A DNA stretch of 64,000 nucleotides from Rhizophagus irregularis. Its lineage: Eukaryota > Glomeromycota > Glomeromycetes > Glomerales > Glomeraceae. The notes below the pieces were generated by a model. It ran no database searches. It was not told the DNA's origin and saw only the letters and a list, made by a program, of their open reading frames with translations. Position numbers and translations under genes: made by a program. Below are positions 21,145 to 32,208 of the stretch, in pieces. Each line of letters starts with the position of its first letter. Position 1 is the stretch's first letter. The stretch spans positions 126,501-190,500 of the forward strand of contig NC_089456.1 in the NCBI RefSeq assembly GCF_026210795.1, written 5' to 3'.

Positions 21145-21480
21145 CAATTCGACACTCCGCATGTGCCTCACTCAGCAATCAGAAAGGACATATAAGAGGC
21201 GGGATTGCAAGAATGGGCATAAATTTGGCATTTCGTGCCTCATCCTCGGCAATCAAAATGGTCAGCTTAACTGGGATGTTAATGGCACAACATCGGCACT
21301 TTGCGCCTGACCGGCAATCAAAAAGTGAGTGAATGGATTGCAGTACATCTTTAGCAAATAGATGGATTGCAAATTCGGCACTTCGTGCCTCATCTGGCAA
21401 TCAAATAGGCTGGCCATAATAATGCCTATCACACCAGGCCCTTGAAAGTTACTCAAAAGTTACTTGAAAGTGACAGAAAA
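21145..21480. repeat. Four spaced hairpin repeats (GGCACTTCGTGCC)
   Basis: Units of about 30 bases, of the type CGGCACTTCGTGCCTCAT and then GGCAATCAAA, occur at about 21151, 21227, 21294 and 21376 with different spacers of 35-55 bases. Each has an inner stem GGCAC/GTGCC; two also have an outer stem GATTGC/GCAATC. The last is followed by AAAGTTACT-type direct repeats. Non-coding. It has the look of a spaced array, but the units diverge too much for a CRISPR. Confidence 0.6.
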
Positions 21481-21879
21481 GTGCCTGGAACTGGCAAGGA
21501 ACTGAAACACATGACCGGCGCAGTAAGACACAGTAAATTTCGTTAATTTCAGCCAGCACTATTTCATATTTTTTTTCAAATATTTGGGACGCAATATCTT
21601 GGCATACAGGTATCCGATCCATGCGATCTTGACATCATTGGAAAGCTCTCAGCGTCCTCTTTCAAACGACTATAAAACCGCATAAAACCAATCACAGGAA
21701 GCCAAGATATTCCACCTAAGGATTAGCCAGAAATTATGCCATAGTGCTGGCCAAAATCTGATTAGCAAATTAACTGCGCTACCCGATCATAACATGATTT
21801 TTAGCAATCAATGCTGGCCTAAGATCTTGGCTTACAAAAAGATCCACAGAAGAATGAAAACAAGCGATAGCTGTGGTAA

Positions 21880-22020
21880 TAAAAAAAGGATAAAGCAATA
21901 AAATCAAGCAAATATCTACAAAGCAATAAAAAGGCTACAGAGTAATAAAATCAAGTGGATAGCAATAAAGTAATAAAAAGGCTACAGAATACTGAAAACA
22001 GTAACTAGGTAACAGTTTAC
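21880..22020. repeat. Degenerate tandem repeat around AATAAAAAGGCTACAGA
   Basis: AATAAAAAGGCTACAGA occurs twice and AGCAATAAA / TAATAAAATCAAG words recur at short spacing. Non-coding. Confidence 0.5.
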
Positions 22021-24500
22021 TTGAATAACATGAGTAACGTATACTCATAACTAGATAACAATATAGGCTGAACTGGTTATCACTCTTATAAGAGAGATAA
22101 CCAGTAAATATTATTACATTTTTTGAACTTTTGTAACCACTCATTAGAAAAAGCAAATTTATTTTTTTATATATTAAGTGCACTAACAAAAATTCTTGCT
22201 TTTTCTTTTATTAATAAATCTATTAAAATAATACCACCAGCTATTATATTTTCCATCCATAAAATCATAACATGGTCAAATAACAGAAACTTAACTAGCT
22301 TATACTTATATGTTTTATTAGATATTTTATTATCCAAAACAACTTTCTATTTGTCATGTTATGACAAAATCTTTGAAATGATAGAATAGTTAATTTTTAG
22401 GTGGAAGTATTTTTCATTAAAGTATTTAGCAATTTCTGTATGCTTTGCATTTTTATTAGCTTCTGCCTATTCACAAATTTGTCATTTTATAATATCACTA
22501 ATAGCTGAATAGCTTCATTTACTCTCAAATTTTTCTGGTAGCATAATATAGATGATACATAAAAAATAGTAGTATTAGACAAATATCTGCAGATACTGCA
22601 AATATTTATATACTTTGTGTATTACAATCAATTAAATCTATAACCAATAGGAAAATCATATGATTGCAAAAAGGTTTTATTATTAATAAAAATGATATGT
22701 ACGTTTATGAAAATGATATAATAGTGATTATAATTATTTTGAAATTATAAAGAGACTTTTTAATTAATTACAAGTTGGTTTCATAAAAATAAATACTTAT
22801 AAAAATAGCATTTAATTATATGGAATGTAATTACATAAAGGTCCTGACTATATTATTATAATTTTATTAAATTTTACTTTCTTGTATGTAATAGTGCATT
22901 TTTATGAAAATTTCATATTTTACTTTTATTGTAATATCATTATAATAAGATTTTATAATATTATTAAAGAGCTTACAGATATTATATAATTATTAAAGGA
23001 AAAGAAAAATAACTAAAATTTTACGTTACATTTATATAATTTATAAATATTATAATTTAATTGGTTATTAAATCTGACAGGAGAAAAAAAGGAGTAAGCT
23101 TATATTAAACTGAATGTTACATAATATACTGTATATAACTCACCTTAAAATATTGCTAATTAAAAAAATTGTTACAATTTACTTTCAATATAATATTATT
23201 GTAATTAAAATCAAATTTTACCAATTTTTTGGCATAAAATATGATATTTTTTTTTGCAAAATATAATATTTGTTAACATTTATTAGAAAGATGTAATATT
23301 TTGCAAAAATTAGATCATTTACTAAAAAAAAATGTACTATTATTAAACATTATTTACTAAACATTAAATAAATTTTATAATAATCAAATAATTTTACAAA
23401 AAAAAAGTATAGTAAATTTAAATATAAAATATTCTATTTAATGGTAAAATAATTAATAAATATTCAGTTCATTTGTATTTAAATTTTGCTGAAACAAATT
23501 TACCTAATATATAATGAACTGGAATTATATTATTAATTAAGAAATTAAAAAACTCCTTTTTTTAAAATTTTTGAAATTGAAATATATTTAGCCAGAATAT
23601 ATGTCTATATTATTTTCATATTATTTTATTCTATAAAATATGCTAAAATATAAAAGCTTCTAATATATCTTTTGGATAATATTAACTCAAAATATTCTGC
23701 ACTAATATGCAAAATAATTATTTTTTTTTATTATTATTGCAAATATTGTAAAATATAAAATTTGAAAAACTTATAAAAATATATGTGAAAAATTAAAATA
23801 CTGCAAAGTGAAATATAATTATTATATTAATATAATTAGTTTAGCTAATCTACTAATAACTAGTATAGAATAAAAAGGTAAAGTAATAAATAAAAAATAC
23901 ATAAATATATAACCAGGGCACTATGGCATGTTTTATTAAATCAAGCAAATTATGCTTAAATAAAAGCTCTATTTGATAATAATAATATTTTTACAACAAT
24001 TGGTTAAAATTAGTTATTTATTTTTAAAAATTATTAATGAGTTGAATTCAAAAAAGTTTTCCATTCTATCAAAATATAAACAGAAATTAAAATTTTTAGT
24101 AATTAATTGAATAATTTATTAATAATTGCTGCATTTGCAGGCCGGTTGGGTGGCCTTAACGAAATCTAATTAATAAATAGCACGTGTGCATTAAAAAAAT
24201 GGTTGCATGATTATTTCAATTTCAATTTTTGCACAGCTTAAACCATTATTACTGAAAAGTACCAATACTTTTGCAAAAAACCTTTACTGAAAAAACCTTA
24301 TAAATAAATAAATCAATAAATCTTTACTCCTAATATCTTGAAATGTGTGCCATTTTAGATACCATGAAATTATGGTCGGTCGACCATCTGATGACAAATA
24401 ATTTTATAACAAATGTGATAACAGGCGTGATAAATAGTGTATAACTTACCCCAAATTACTAATATTAATATAAGATTAGGATTTATTACTTAACTGCAAA
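22021..24500. other. Gene desert, very AT-rich
   Basis: About 2.5 kb in which all long-looking frames are Ile/Phe/Tyr/Asn-rich translations of AT-rich DNA. A small GC-richer island (GCAGGCCGGTTGGGTGGCC at 24136-24154) stands out but has no recognised function. Confidence 0.5.
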
Positions 24501-24519
24501 GAAAAGACAAAATTTCGAT

Positions 24520-24824
24520 CTTTATTTCTTTCTTTTTGAGATTTTTCGGCGTTGAATTCCTGTTTCTGATTTAAACAGTTCACCATATACTTTTGCTTTT
24601 TCTAATTCATCTATTTCTTGCTTCATCTAATACTCGATAATTGGTTGCAGCCTTGCAGGAACTAAATTTAAATAATTTGGCCGTGAAATTTTGGTTAACA
24701 AATTATTTGTTAATATATAATTACACAACCTTGGGAAATCCCGAGAATTTAAAAAGATGAAGTCATTGTTTATATTATGATCGTCTGAATAAAATTCTAA
24801 ATTTAGTGAAATAAGAAAGGTCAC
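24520..24824 (-). pseudogene. Fragment of an unknown gene
   Basis: The frame at 24627-24824 ends with a peptide (FPRLCNYILTNNLLTKISRP, then YLNLVPARLQPIIEY) more protein-like than its surroundings. Just downstream in the same frame, after a TAG, come 34 more codons (MKQEIDELEKAKVYGELFKS) ending in a Lys-rich tail. A decayed or rearranged gene is the best reading. Family unknown. Confidence 0.35.
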
Positions 24825-24844
24825 CCTAATTTATTATAACAATA

Positions 24845-25563
24845 CAACTTACGCTTTGAATTGTTCTTGTCAGGGGGCACTATTATGAATGGTACAATTA
24901 AAAAATTTTAAGAAAGGATAGATTTCCAAATACAGATTTATATGTGAAACCCGAAACTTTTTTTTTTTTTTTTTAAAAAAAACAAATGAAACTAGATAAT
25001 GATCTGGTTATTATCAAGATTAGTTTATGTTATTGTACAATTAATGAAAATAAATAAATACTATTTTGGAATAATTTTTTTTTTTTCGGTTGAACATTTT
25101 TTATTAATAAGGTTTTATGTTGAGCAAGGGATCAACGTAAACAAAAAAAAACTTTATTTTTTTGTGTCAAAGATTTTTTTAAACTTACGCCCCAAAACAT
25201 TATATAAATTGGCCAGAATTAGAGTTCAAATGAGAACTGCAACTCATATAAATTTCTAAATTTCTAAATTATTTTGTATTCGCGATTTTTGTTTTTCCTA
25301 AAATATTAATAGTACACCCAATAAAAACTCAATTAAGGTTAGATTGTATCATTTTTTTTTATTTACTCCTTGATTTTTCCGGGAACCAAATAGTTATTTT
25401 ATTTGTAAATGGTGTAGATTACAAGTCACGCGATAATGAACTTCATGAATATGAATTATTAGTAATCAATCTCACGTTGTCACTGCATTTTTGAAAGTAT
25501 AAAATGTCAAAGTTTTTATTTTCTTCTTCGAATTAAAAGAATAACCCCAAAAATAAACAAAAA
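24845..25563. other. Intergenic, promoter side of the SDR gene
   Basis: AT-rich with poly-T runs. Near 25495 is AAAGTATAAAATG, a plausible TATA box about 65 bases before the SDR start codon. Nothing else seen. Confidence 0.4.
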
Positions 25564-26926
25564 ATGGAACCTTGTGTAACAAAAATAGCACTTGTCACTG
25601 GTGCAGTAAGTAAATTACCCGATCCTTTTTTTTTTTTCATTGCTATTTATAAAGTTCCTAAAGTTGCACAAAATGTTTTTAGAACAAAGGAATTGGTTAT
25701 GCAATTGTACGCAATCTTGCTTTAAGATATGCTCAACGTTCCTCAGATAATCCTCCACTAACTATCTTCTTGACAGCTCGTGATCCAAATCGTGGTCAAG
25801 AATCTTTGAGGAAAATCAAACAAGAATTAAAATCTAAACAAATTTTAAAAGATGAAAATGGAAATGTGGACATTAAGTTTTTGAGAATGGATTTGATTGA
25901 TGAACAAAGCATCAAGGACGTTAAACAAATTCTTGCAAATGAAAATGGTACAATATTAAAGAAAAATTGAGAAGCTTAAAAAAATATCGAGTTACTCACA
26001 TGATCTCAATTTTTTCCTCATCAGGACTTGACATATTAATTAATAATGCTGCAATAGGTAAATAAATGATGTTTTCATTAATTCACTTTTGAGTAAATCA
26101 TAAAGTTAAATTATTATTTTAATAGCATCCGGAATTGGAGAATTTGATATTAATGTTGTTCGTTCAACTTTGGCAACAAATTTTTATGGTACACTCAATT
26201 TATGCAATCAACTTTATCCTCTGATTCGTCCAAATGGAAGATTAATTAATATATCAAGTTCAGTTGGGATGTTAAAGACATTGAGTTCTCCGGAACTTCA
26301 AAAAGAATTTAGCCGAGAAGATCTTGATATTGACGAATTGATAGGATTGATGAAGAAATTCGAAAATGATGTCGAAAACAATCAGTGGATAAAAGAAGGA
26401 TGGCCTTCCAAGGGTAAATAATTAGGAGGACGATTTAAAAAAATAAATAACGTGGAATTGGTTTAATTATTTTTCTTTTTTGCAGCTTACAGTGTATCTA
26501 AGGTTGGGCTTAATGCCATGACAAAAATTTTTGCACGTCGTGCAGACAGTGAAGGCAAAAATATTTTGGTTCATGCATGCTGTCCAGGTTGGGTAAGTAG
26601 TAATATAAATAATCATGTACTATAATTATTAATTTTTCCGAGGTACAAGTGCGTAAACTTGTTTTTTTATTTGTGTAGGTCGCAACTGATATGGGTGGTC
26701 CTAATGCACCAAGAAATATTGGTACGTTAATCCCTATTTAGTTTTTTTTTTAATTATGCACGGATGTTGATATATTAAATGTTTTGGATTCGTAATCACG
26801 TTTATTCGATGTTTATAAATAGATCAAGGTGCCGAGACTCCTATTTATCTTGCACTTGATGAAAATGTTGTTCCTGAAACTAAAAATGGTGAATTTTGGC
26901 GGAACAAGCAAGTTGTTCCTTGGTAA
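25564..26926 (+). CDS. Short-chain dehydrogenase, carbonyl-reductase-like
   Basis: Seven exons (25564-25605, 25683-25947, 26025-26057, 26126-26413, 26486-26592, 26679-26721, 26823-26926) splice in frame to 293 residues; the human CBR1 type is 277. Rossmann signature LVTGANKGIG is split by intron 1; FLTARDPNRG follows beta-2, as in NADPH-preferring enzymes; LDILINNAAI is the NNAG-type motif; the catalytic set is INISSSVG (Ser) and YSVSK (Tyr, Lys); CCPGWVATDMGG is the Pro-Gly loop. It probably reduces carbonyl compounds in the cytosol with NADPH. Substrate unknown. All introns are GT-AG, 68-101 bases. Confidence 0.92.
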
Positions 26927-27266
26927 AAAGTGTATATTTAATATACAGTATATATATTATAATAATGTTATTAAAAAAAAAAAAGATTTTTTTTTCTTAT
27001 AATATTTATAATATTTAGATAAAAAAAATTTTTTTTTTTTTTTAAAAAAAAAAAGAAGAAAAAAAAGATCGAAAATTTTTGTTTATATTGTTTTGATTGC
27101 AGAAATCTCATGTTTACCTTTGTTTTTTCCGTAATTCACATGAAATTAAATAAAGGAATTAAAATTTATTATTGTTCCGGAACAACCTTACATACATCAT
27201 TAAAAAGTTGACATGATAATCAAGAAGACGTCAAATCTTTTTTTTTTAATGTTTGACAAAAAAAAA

Positions 27267-27299
<33 letters not shown>

Positions 27300-29067
27300 A
27301 GTCACCATTTGATCTATTAATCTGATTTTTTAATACCTAATTCAGGCCAGAATTAACGACATCTGTATATTACGCCATTAATTACGCCGGTCTGCATCTG
27401 AAACTAATTATATATTTTATCGCATAACCATATAACCATTATATTCGGTTAACGGGTAAATATAACTTCAATCTGATGGTTTACTGCGGTAAGATTGTCT
27501 TTTACGAAATCTAATATTTATTTGGAAAAATCATAAATATGTAATACGCGTTTATTTCATTAATTATATAAACGTCATCAGAAAATTCCAAAAGAGTTTT
27601 AGTGTTTTACAAATATTTGTAGAAGGATTATCGTAGCATTTACGCATATAATAGTACATTATTCTATTGTGGATCCTAAACACCTCAAACACGCATTTAA
27701 GCGATAATTTATAGCTAGTGACGTTAGCATGAAGTTGTATCACATGACTAAAGAAAAAATAGATATGACTATAATATCAATAAACTTTATGCTATGTGCA
27801 CGAGCATCCGATTCTCGTTTGTACAACTTCCTTTTTTTTTTTTTAAAAAAAAAATACAGCTTATCATATTTCTATTTAACAAAGAAGGTTTTTTTTTTTT
27901 CATATATAATTATAGCCCATTATTGTCGATCATTTTCACATTATGCAAAAAAAAATTTTTTTTTCCTCGTTTTACGCCATAATTTTCTTTTAAGCTATTA
28001 ATAAGTTCTTCTTTGTTTTATAAGTCAGCCGGTGCAGATCAGGTTTATAGTTTATATCTATTTTTTTTTTATTTTTTTTTTTTTTTTTTTTTTTAATTGT
28101 TACACGCGTTCTTTCATGTGACATGGTAACATGGTAAAAGTAAACAATTGAGAGATATAAATAGGTTTATCATGTCACAAATCTTTTTTTTTTTTTTTAC
28201 TTTTGTCAAAAAAAAAGGAGCTTTTTTTTCGTTCCTGTTACTTCTAAATTTTTTTCGTGTTTTTAAAACACACCTTTTTTGATTCAACCTAAATTTTTAC
28301 GGGAAAGAAGAAACCTTTTTAACGAATACAAAGAGAAACTTTCCCTGATTTTTACATATTATTTAAATACTTTTTAAAGAAAATATCGAGCAGCGAATAC
28401 CTTCTTACGAATATTTTCTTTTTTACAAATTCAGTTGACACAAACATAAAGAATTCTTTTTTTCTTTCCTTATTTTTACTACACTGTATAATTCCAGAGA
28501 AATTTACGCGTTCACACGTTGCTAACGACTGAAAACTTGTCCACATTGAAGTTGGGATTCATATAATTTTTTGTTCTACTACAGCACCAAAAGACGTTAA
28601 AAGCCCCCTGAAAAAAACCAAATAATTGGTTTAAAGACTCTTGTTCTCCGAGTCCTTTTTGCCTTTCTTCAAGTAAAAGTGCAAGAGGTTTTTAACGTTT
28701 TTTAGTGCAATAAAGGTATTGTAAAAATTTTAATTTCAAAATCCTATTATATGTAAAAAAGTTTTTAACCATTTTAACGTGACAAATGTTTACCACCATA
28801 TTATTTAATCTTATAATAGTAGTCGTACAAGTTTTTGTACGTATTCAGGTTTTTTATTAAACCGAAATTCGAAAGCGCACAAAGGTTAAGAAAAAAAAAA
28901 GTAACCGTATAATAATTTAAAACTTATGAATTAATTAATACACTAATATAATGGAAAAGCAAAAGTAAGCAACAGTACCGATTTTCATTAGCATATATAT
29001 TTTACTTTAATATTAACACAATTAATTCTCTCTACTTTAATAAAAGATATTTATATAAAAACTCAAA
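26927..29067. other. Intergenic with many poly-A/poly-T runs
   Basis: Over 2 kb rich in homopolymer tracts of 8-23 bases. Frames such as 27729-28001 and 28352-28546 are Phe/Lys-rich translations of these tracts. An AATAAAGG near 27151 may be the SDR poly(A) signal. No gene supported. Confidence 0.5.
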
Positions 29068-29151
29068 ATGCGTCGGAGGAACTTCATCAACAATATCACT
29101 GATCAATGCATGGATATCAATAACGGGGCAACGAAATATACAAAAATATCG
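29068..29151 (+). promoter_or_regulatory. Possible upstream ORF / leader exon
   Basis: An ATG at 29068 opens a 28-codon frame that runs into a perfect GTAAGT donor; a CACAG acceptor lies at 29223-29227. If spliced, the frame stops soon after and does not join the main protein. So this is either an untranslated leader with an upstream ORF or a chance signal. If the intron is used, the main ATG at 29217 would be removed, which would need an alternative isoform. Confidence 0.3.
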
Positions 29152-29216
29152 GTAAGTACGTTAATCACTTCCATTTTATGCGAAACACTAAATAATTCTA
29201 ACAAACTTTTTTTTTT

Positions 29217-31077
29217 ATGTCTCACAGTTCTATTGCATATTTAGGAGGGTTTACAATAGTTGCACTTGCAACGATATGGTTTTTGTCACAATCACCGACA
29301 TATACAGTCGAATATGATCCAAAAAACAAGTCCAGAAAGTCTGATAAATCCAAATTTAACAATAAGGAGGATGACACGGGTAAGTTGGATAAGCGCAGTA
29401 ATAACACAAATAAAAGTTCGGTTGGTTGGTGGTCTTCTATTCGTGAAAAAGTATCAAATAAATTAGGATTTGGTAAAAAATCAAAATCACAGAAACCACC
29501 AAAGATTGGAAAACCTGGAAAATTAAATAGCAAGAAACGAACCTCTAGAGAAAATGGCATTACATTATCATCATCAAAGACATCCGATGCCATAACAAAT
29601 GACTCGACTGGTTCGAGTAATATGAAAAATAGTTCTCATGATACCAAACCTACACATATAAGCAAGAAAGTTCAAGGACCCAGATGTGGTGACAGTAGTA
29701 ATGATAACTCGCGACAAAAGGATCAAAAAACTCAAGATAAACTAATTGGATCCTATGATGACAATGGTTCTTCAAGCCACAATAACTGCCAACAAAAGGA
29801 TCAAGTAACTCAAAAAATTCGAGTTGGATCCTATGGCAACAGTAGTTCTATCAATAGCAATAATTCGCATCAAAAAGATGCGATGATTCAAGAAATTCGA
29901 GTTGGAACTTGTGGAGGTAGTTTTGTTCCTAACAATAATGGAGTCAAACAACAAGAGCTACGAAAGTTAAAATTAAAGGCTCCAGATGCTCGTTTTTCTA
30001 AACGGACCAATCGAGAAAACAAACATCGGCTAGGTGAATGTTCAATATCCAAACATTCCAAACATCCCGAGAAAGTTGTTAACTCAACATCGCATATCCG
30101 AAATGTTGAATGTTTCACAAAACCTATATACCAGGATGCATATAATAAGGAATTGCTTGCTGATTTAGAAACAAGAATCACAGAAACTGTTAAAAAAATA
30201 AATTTTATTGATCTCCAAGGTATGCACATATTTCATATTTCATACCAGTACTTTATGACATAATTATTGATAAAAATTTTTTATAGATAGAGAAAAATAT
30301 CGAGAATTTTACATTCCTTATACACCACTAACCTTGCATGAAACTTTTGACAAAATTGGACAAGAGCGTGTTGAGCGTTACAAGACACTTTTAATAAAAC
30401 TCGAGAGACAAAAACAAGAAGATTCAAATCTTGAATATTCTCTTAAAATGGTTCAAGAGTTTTTTCATGAAAAAAAATACTATGATTCTGAAGAAGATGA
30501 CGATTTCCATGAAAAACCTGTTGATCGTTCTGATGATTTCCTTGATTATATACAAAATGAAACAAAAACAAAAGTCACAGGAAACGATAACTTTGATCAC
30601 AACAAGTCAAAAGTCACAGGAAACGATAACTTTGATCACAACAAGTCAAAAGTCACAGGAAACGATAACTTTGATCACAACAAGTGTCTAAAATTTGCCG
30701 ATGTGCTTGCACAAGATGAACAAGCATCTAAAAAGAGAATTGAAAGAAATTTCGAAATTCTAAGTATGATTGATTCATATCAACAGCAAGGCAAAAAGAC
30801 TGAATCAAACATCAAAAAGTCGATTAAGATGTTTGATGAGCAGAGAGCCAAATGTAAGGGGGCAACACGACATTTAAAGCGTCCCTCGAGATTTCTTGAT
30901 GAGTTCAACCGATTAGAAGATCGACTGATGGATATCGAGCGGCAAACAAAATATCTAGCCGAAGGTCTAGATGATATGGAAGCGTATATTACAGAAACAC
31001 TTGAACTTTTTAATGATGAAAGTAAAATGGACAATGCAGCGGCCAAATATGGTCCTATATTGATTGATGATGATTAA
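29217..31077 (+). CDS. Membrane-anchored low-complexity protein, unknown
   Basis: Two exons, 29217-30219 and 30287-31077, join in frame (67-base intron) to 597 residues. Residues 5-25 (SIAYLGGFTIVALATIWFLS) form a single membrane anchor. Then comes a basic Lys/Ser/Asn-rich region with three imperfect repeats ending IRVGSYG-like. Exon 2 has an acidic part, three exact copies of a 13-residue unit (SKVTGNDNFDHNK) and a C-terminal coiled coil (FDEFNRLEDRLMDIERQ-like). No family recognised. Start chosen at 29217 because a spliced leader from the ATG at 29068 would put the body out of frame. Confidence 0.7.
30571..30687 (+). repeat. Three exact 39-base coding repeats
   Basis: AAAGTCACAGGAAACGATAA and the following 19 bases occur three times with no change, encoding SKVTGNDNFDHNK each time. 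Exact identity points to recent slippage or unequal exchange. Confidence 0.9.
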
Positions 31078-31662
31078 AATAACTTATAACTTGCATGTAG
31101 ATGGCAGCTGAGGGGATGTGTAATATATATTTATAAATAATTGTAATAATCATAATAATTGGGCAAATTGTAATTTTGGGTAGAAATCATGTAATATTTT
31201 TTTTCAAACAAAAAAAAAAAATTTGTAAATAAAATTGTATATAATAGGGTTATTTGCTAGAAGCAAATATTTGTGAAAAAAAATTTTTTTTTTACTTATT
31301 TATAAATGTGGAGATAATAACTACCGTTCTTTCATTGCCGATATAAAAAAATGCGTGCCAAAATAGAAAACGATTTATGACAAATTATTATAATTTTTAT
31401 TAAAACTTGACTCGGTAAAGTTCATATAAAGAAATTTATAAATCAATTCTTAAAGAGAAAAACATAATGTATTTTATAATAAGGGAAGAACAGGGATATG
31501 TAAAACTTCAAATGAGTAAAACTTTATATTATTAAAATTGAGTTTACAAATCTTGGTGTGACAAATGATCTGGGGCAGCAAAATGTTGTTAAAATTAAGC
31601 TGATAAAAAAAAAGTACATAATATACAACACGGCATGCACATTACGTGGTTGTAAATAAAAT
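31078..31662. other. Intergenic between convergent genes
   Basis: AT-rich 3' regions of the two convergent genes. AATAAA words occur near 31133 and 31225. No other feature. Confidence 0.4.
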
Positions 31663-32208
31663 TTATTTATTATCACCATTAACAATTGTAAAGACAGAAG
31701 ATGCCTCGGATTCATCTTTTAATTCTAAATCTTCAATATTAATTGTAATGTATTTTTCGTCTTTATTATTTTCGGTGTTAATAGCTCGTAACACGTACTA
31801 CAAACAAAAGAATTTTTTAATTAATATTAATAATATTTTAAAATTCTAGTATAATTTAATTTAGTAATAACATACTCCATTTTCTAATTGTTCAAGTTTG
31901 ATCCAATATTTTTTCTCTTCATTATTAGATTTCCACATAACTTTCCTCTCTTCACAATATAATTCTCCATCCTGATCAACTCGAAAGATGGTTTGTTTTA
32001 GTTTTTCATTTAATGGATCATCTTTATTCCAATGAAATTTTAGCAAAGGATTCTCTGTATCATTAGTGACAGTTAGGAAATGTCCATCATGAGCTCGAAT
32101 TGCTCCGCAAGTTGGTAATTCTTGCCGCTTCTCTATAATGATATTAGAAAAATGAGATCATTCAAAAAATTTATGAAAAAGATTGTGATTAAACTTACTT
32201 TCTGTCAT
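31663..32208 (-). CDS. Small protein, possibly beta-trefoil-like, unknown
   Basis: Three exons (32199-32208, 31876-32132, 31663-31797) join in frame to 133 residues. The first exon codes for only three residues and one base. The protein reads CGAIRAHDGHFLTVTNDTEN near its start, then alternating hydrophobic strands (QTIFRVDQDGELYCE; YWIKLEQLENGYVLRAINTE; KYITINIEDLEL). The pattern of short strands with Gly turns suggests an all-beta, perhaps trefoil or lipocalin-like fold, but no family is assigned. No signal peptide, so it is likely cytosolic. Confidence 0.7.

Noticed and set aside
21145-21410. CRISPR-like look of the spaced hairpin units
   Set aside because: Only four units, which differ from one another, irregular spacing, and a eukaryotic context without cas genes.
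27729-28546. Phe/Lys-rich frames between the SDR and the anchored-protein gene
   Set aside because: Direct translations of poly-T/poly-A tracts.
29222-30229. Minus-strand frames opposite the anchored-protein gene
   Set aside because: Ser/Asn-rich shadows of the coding strand with no splice support.
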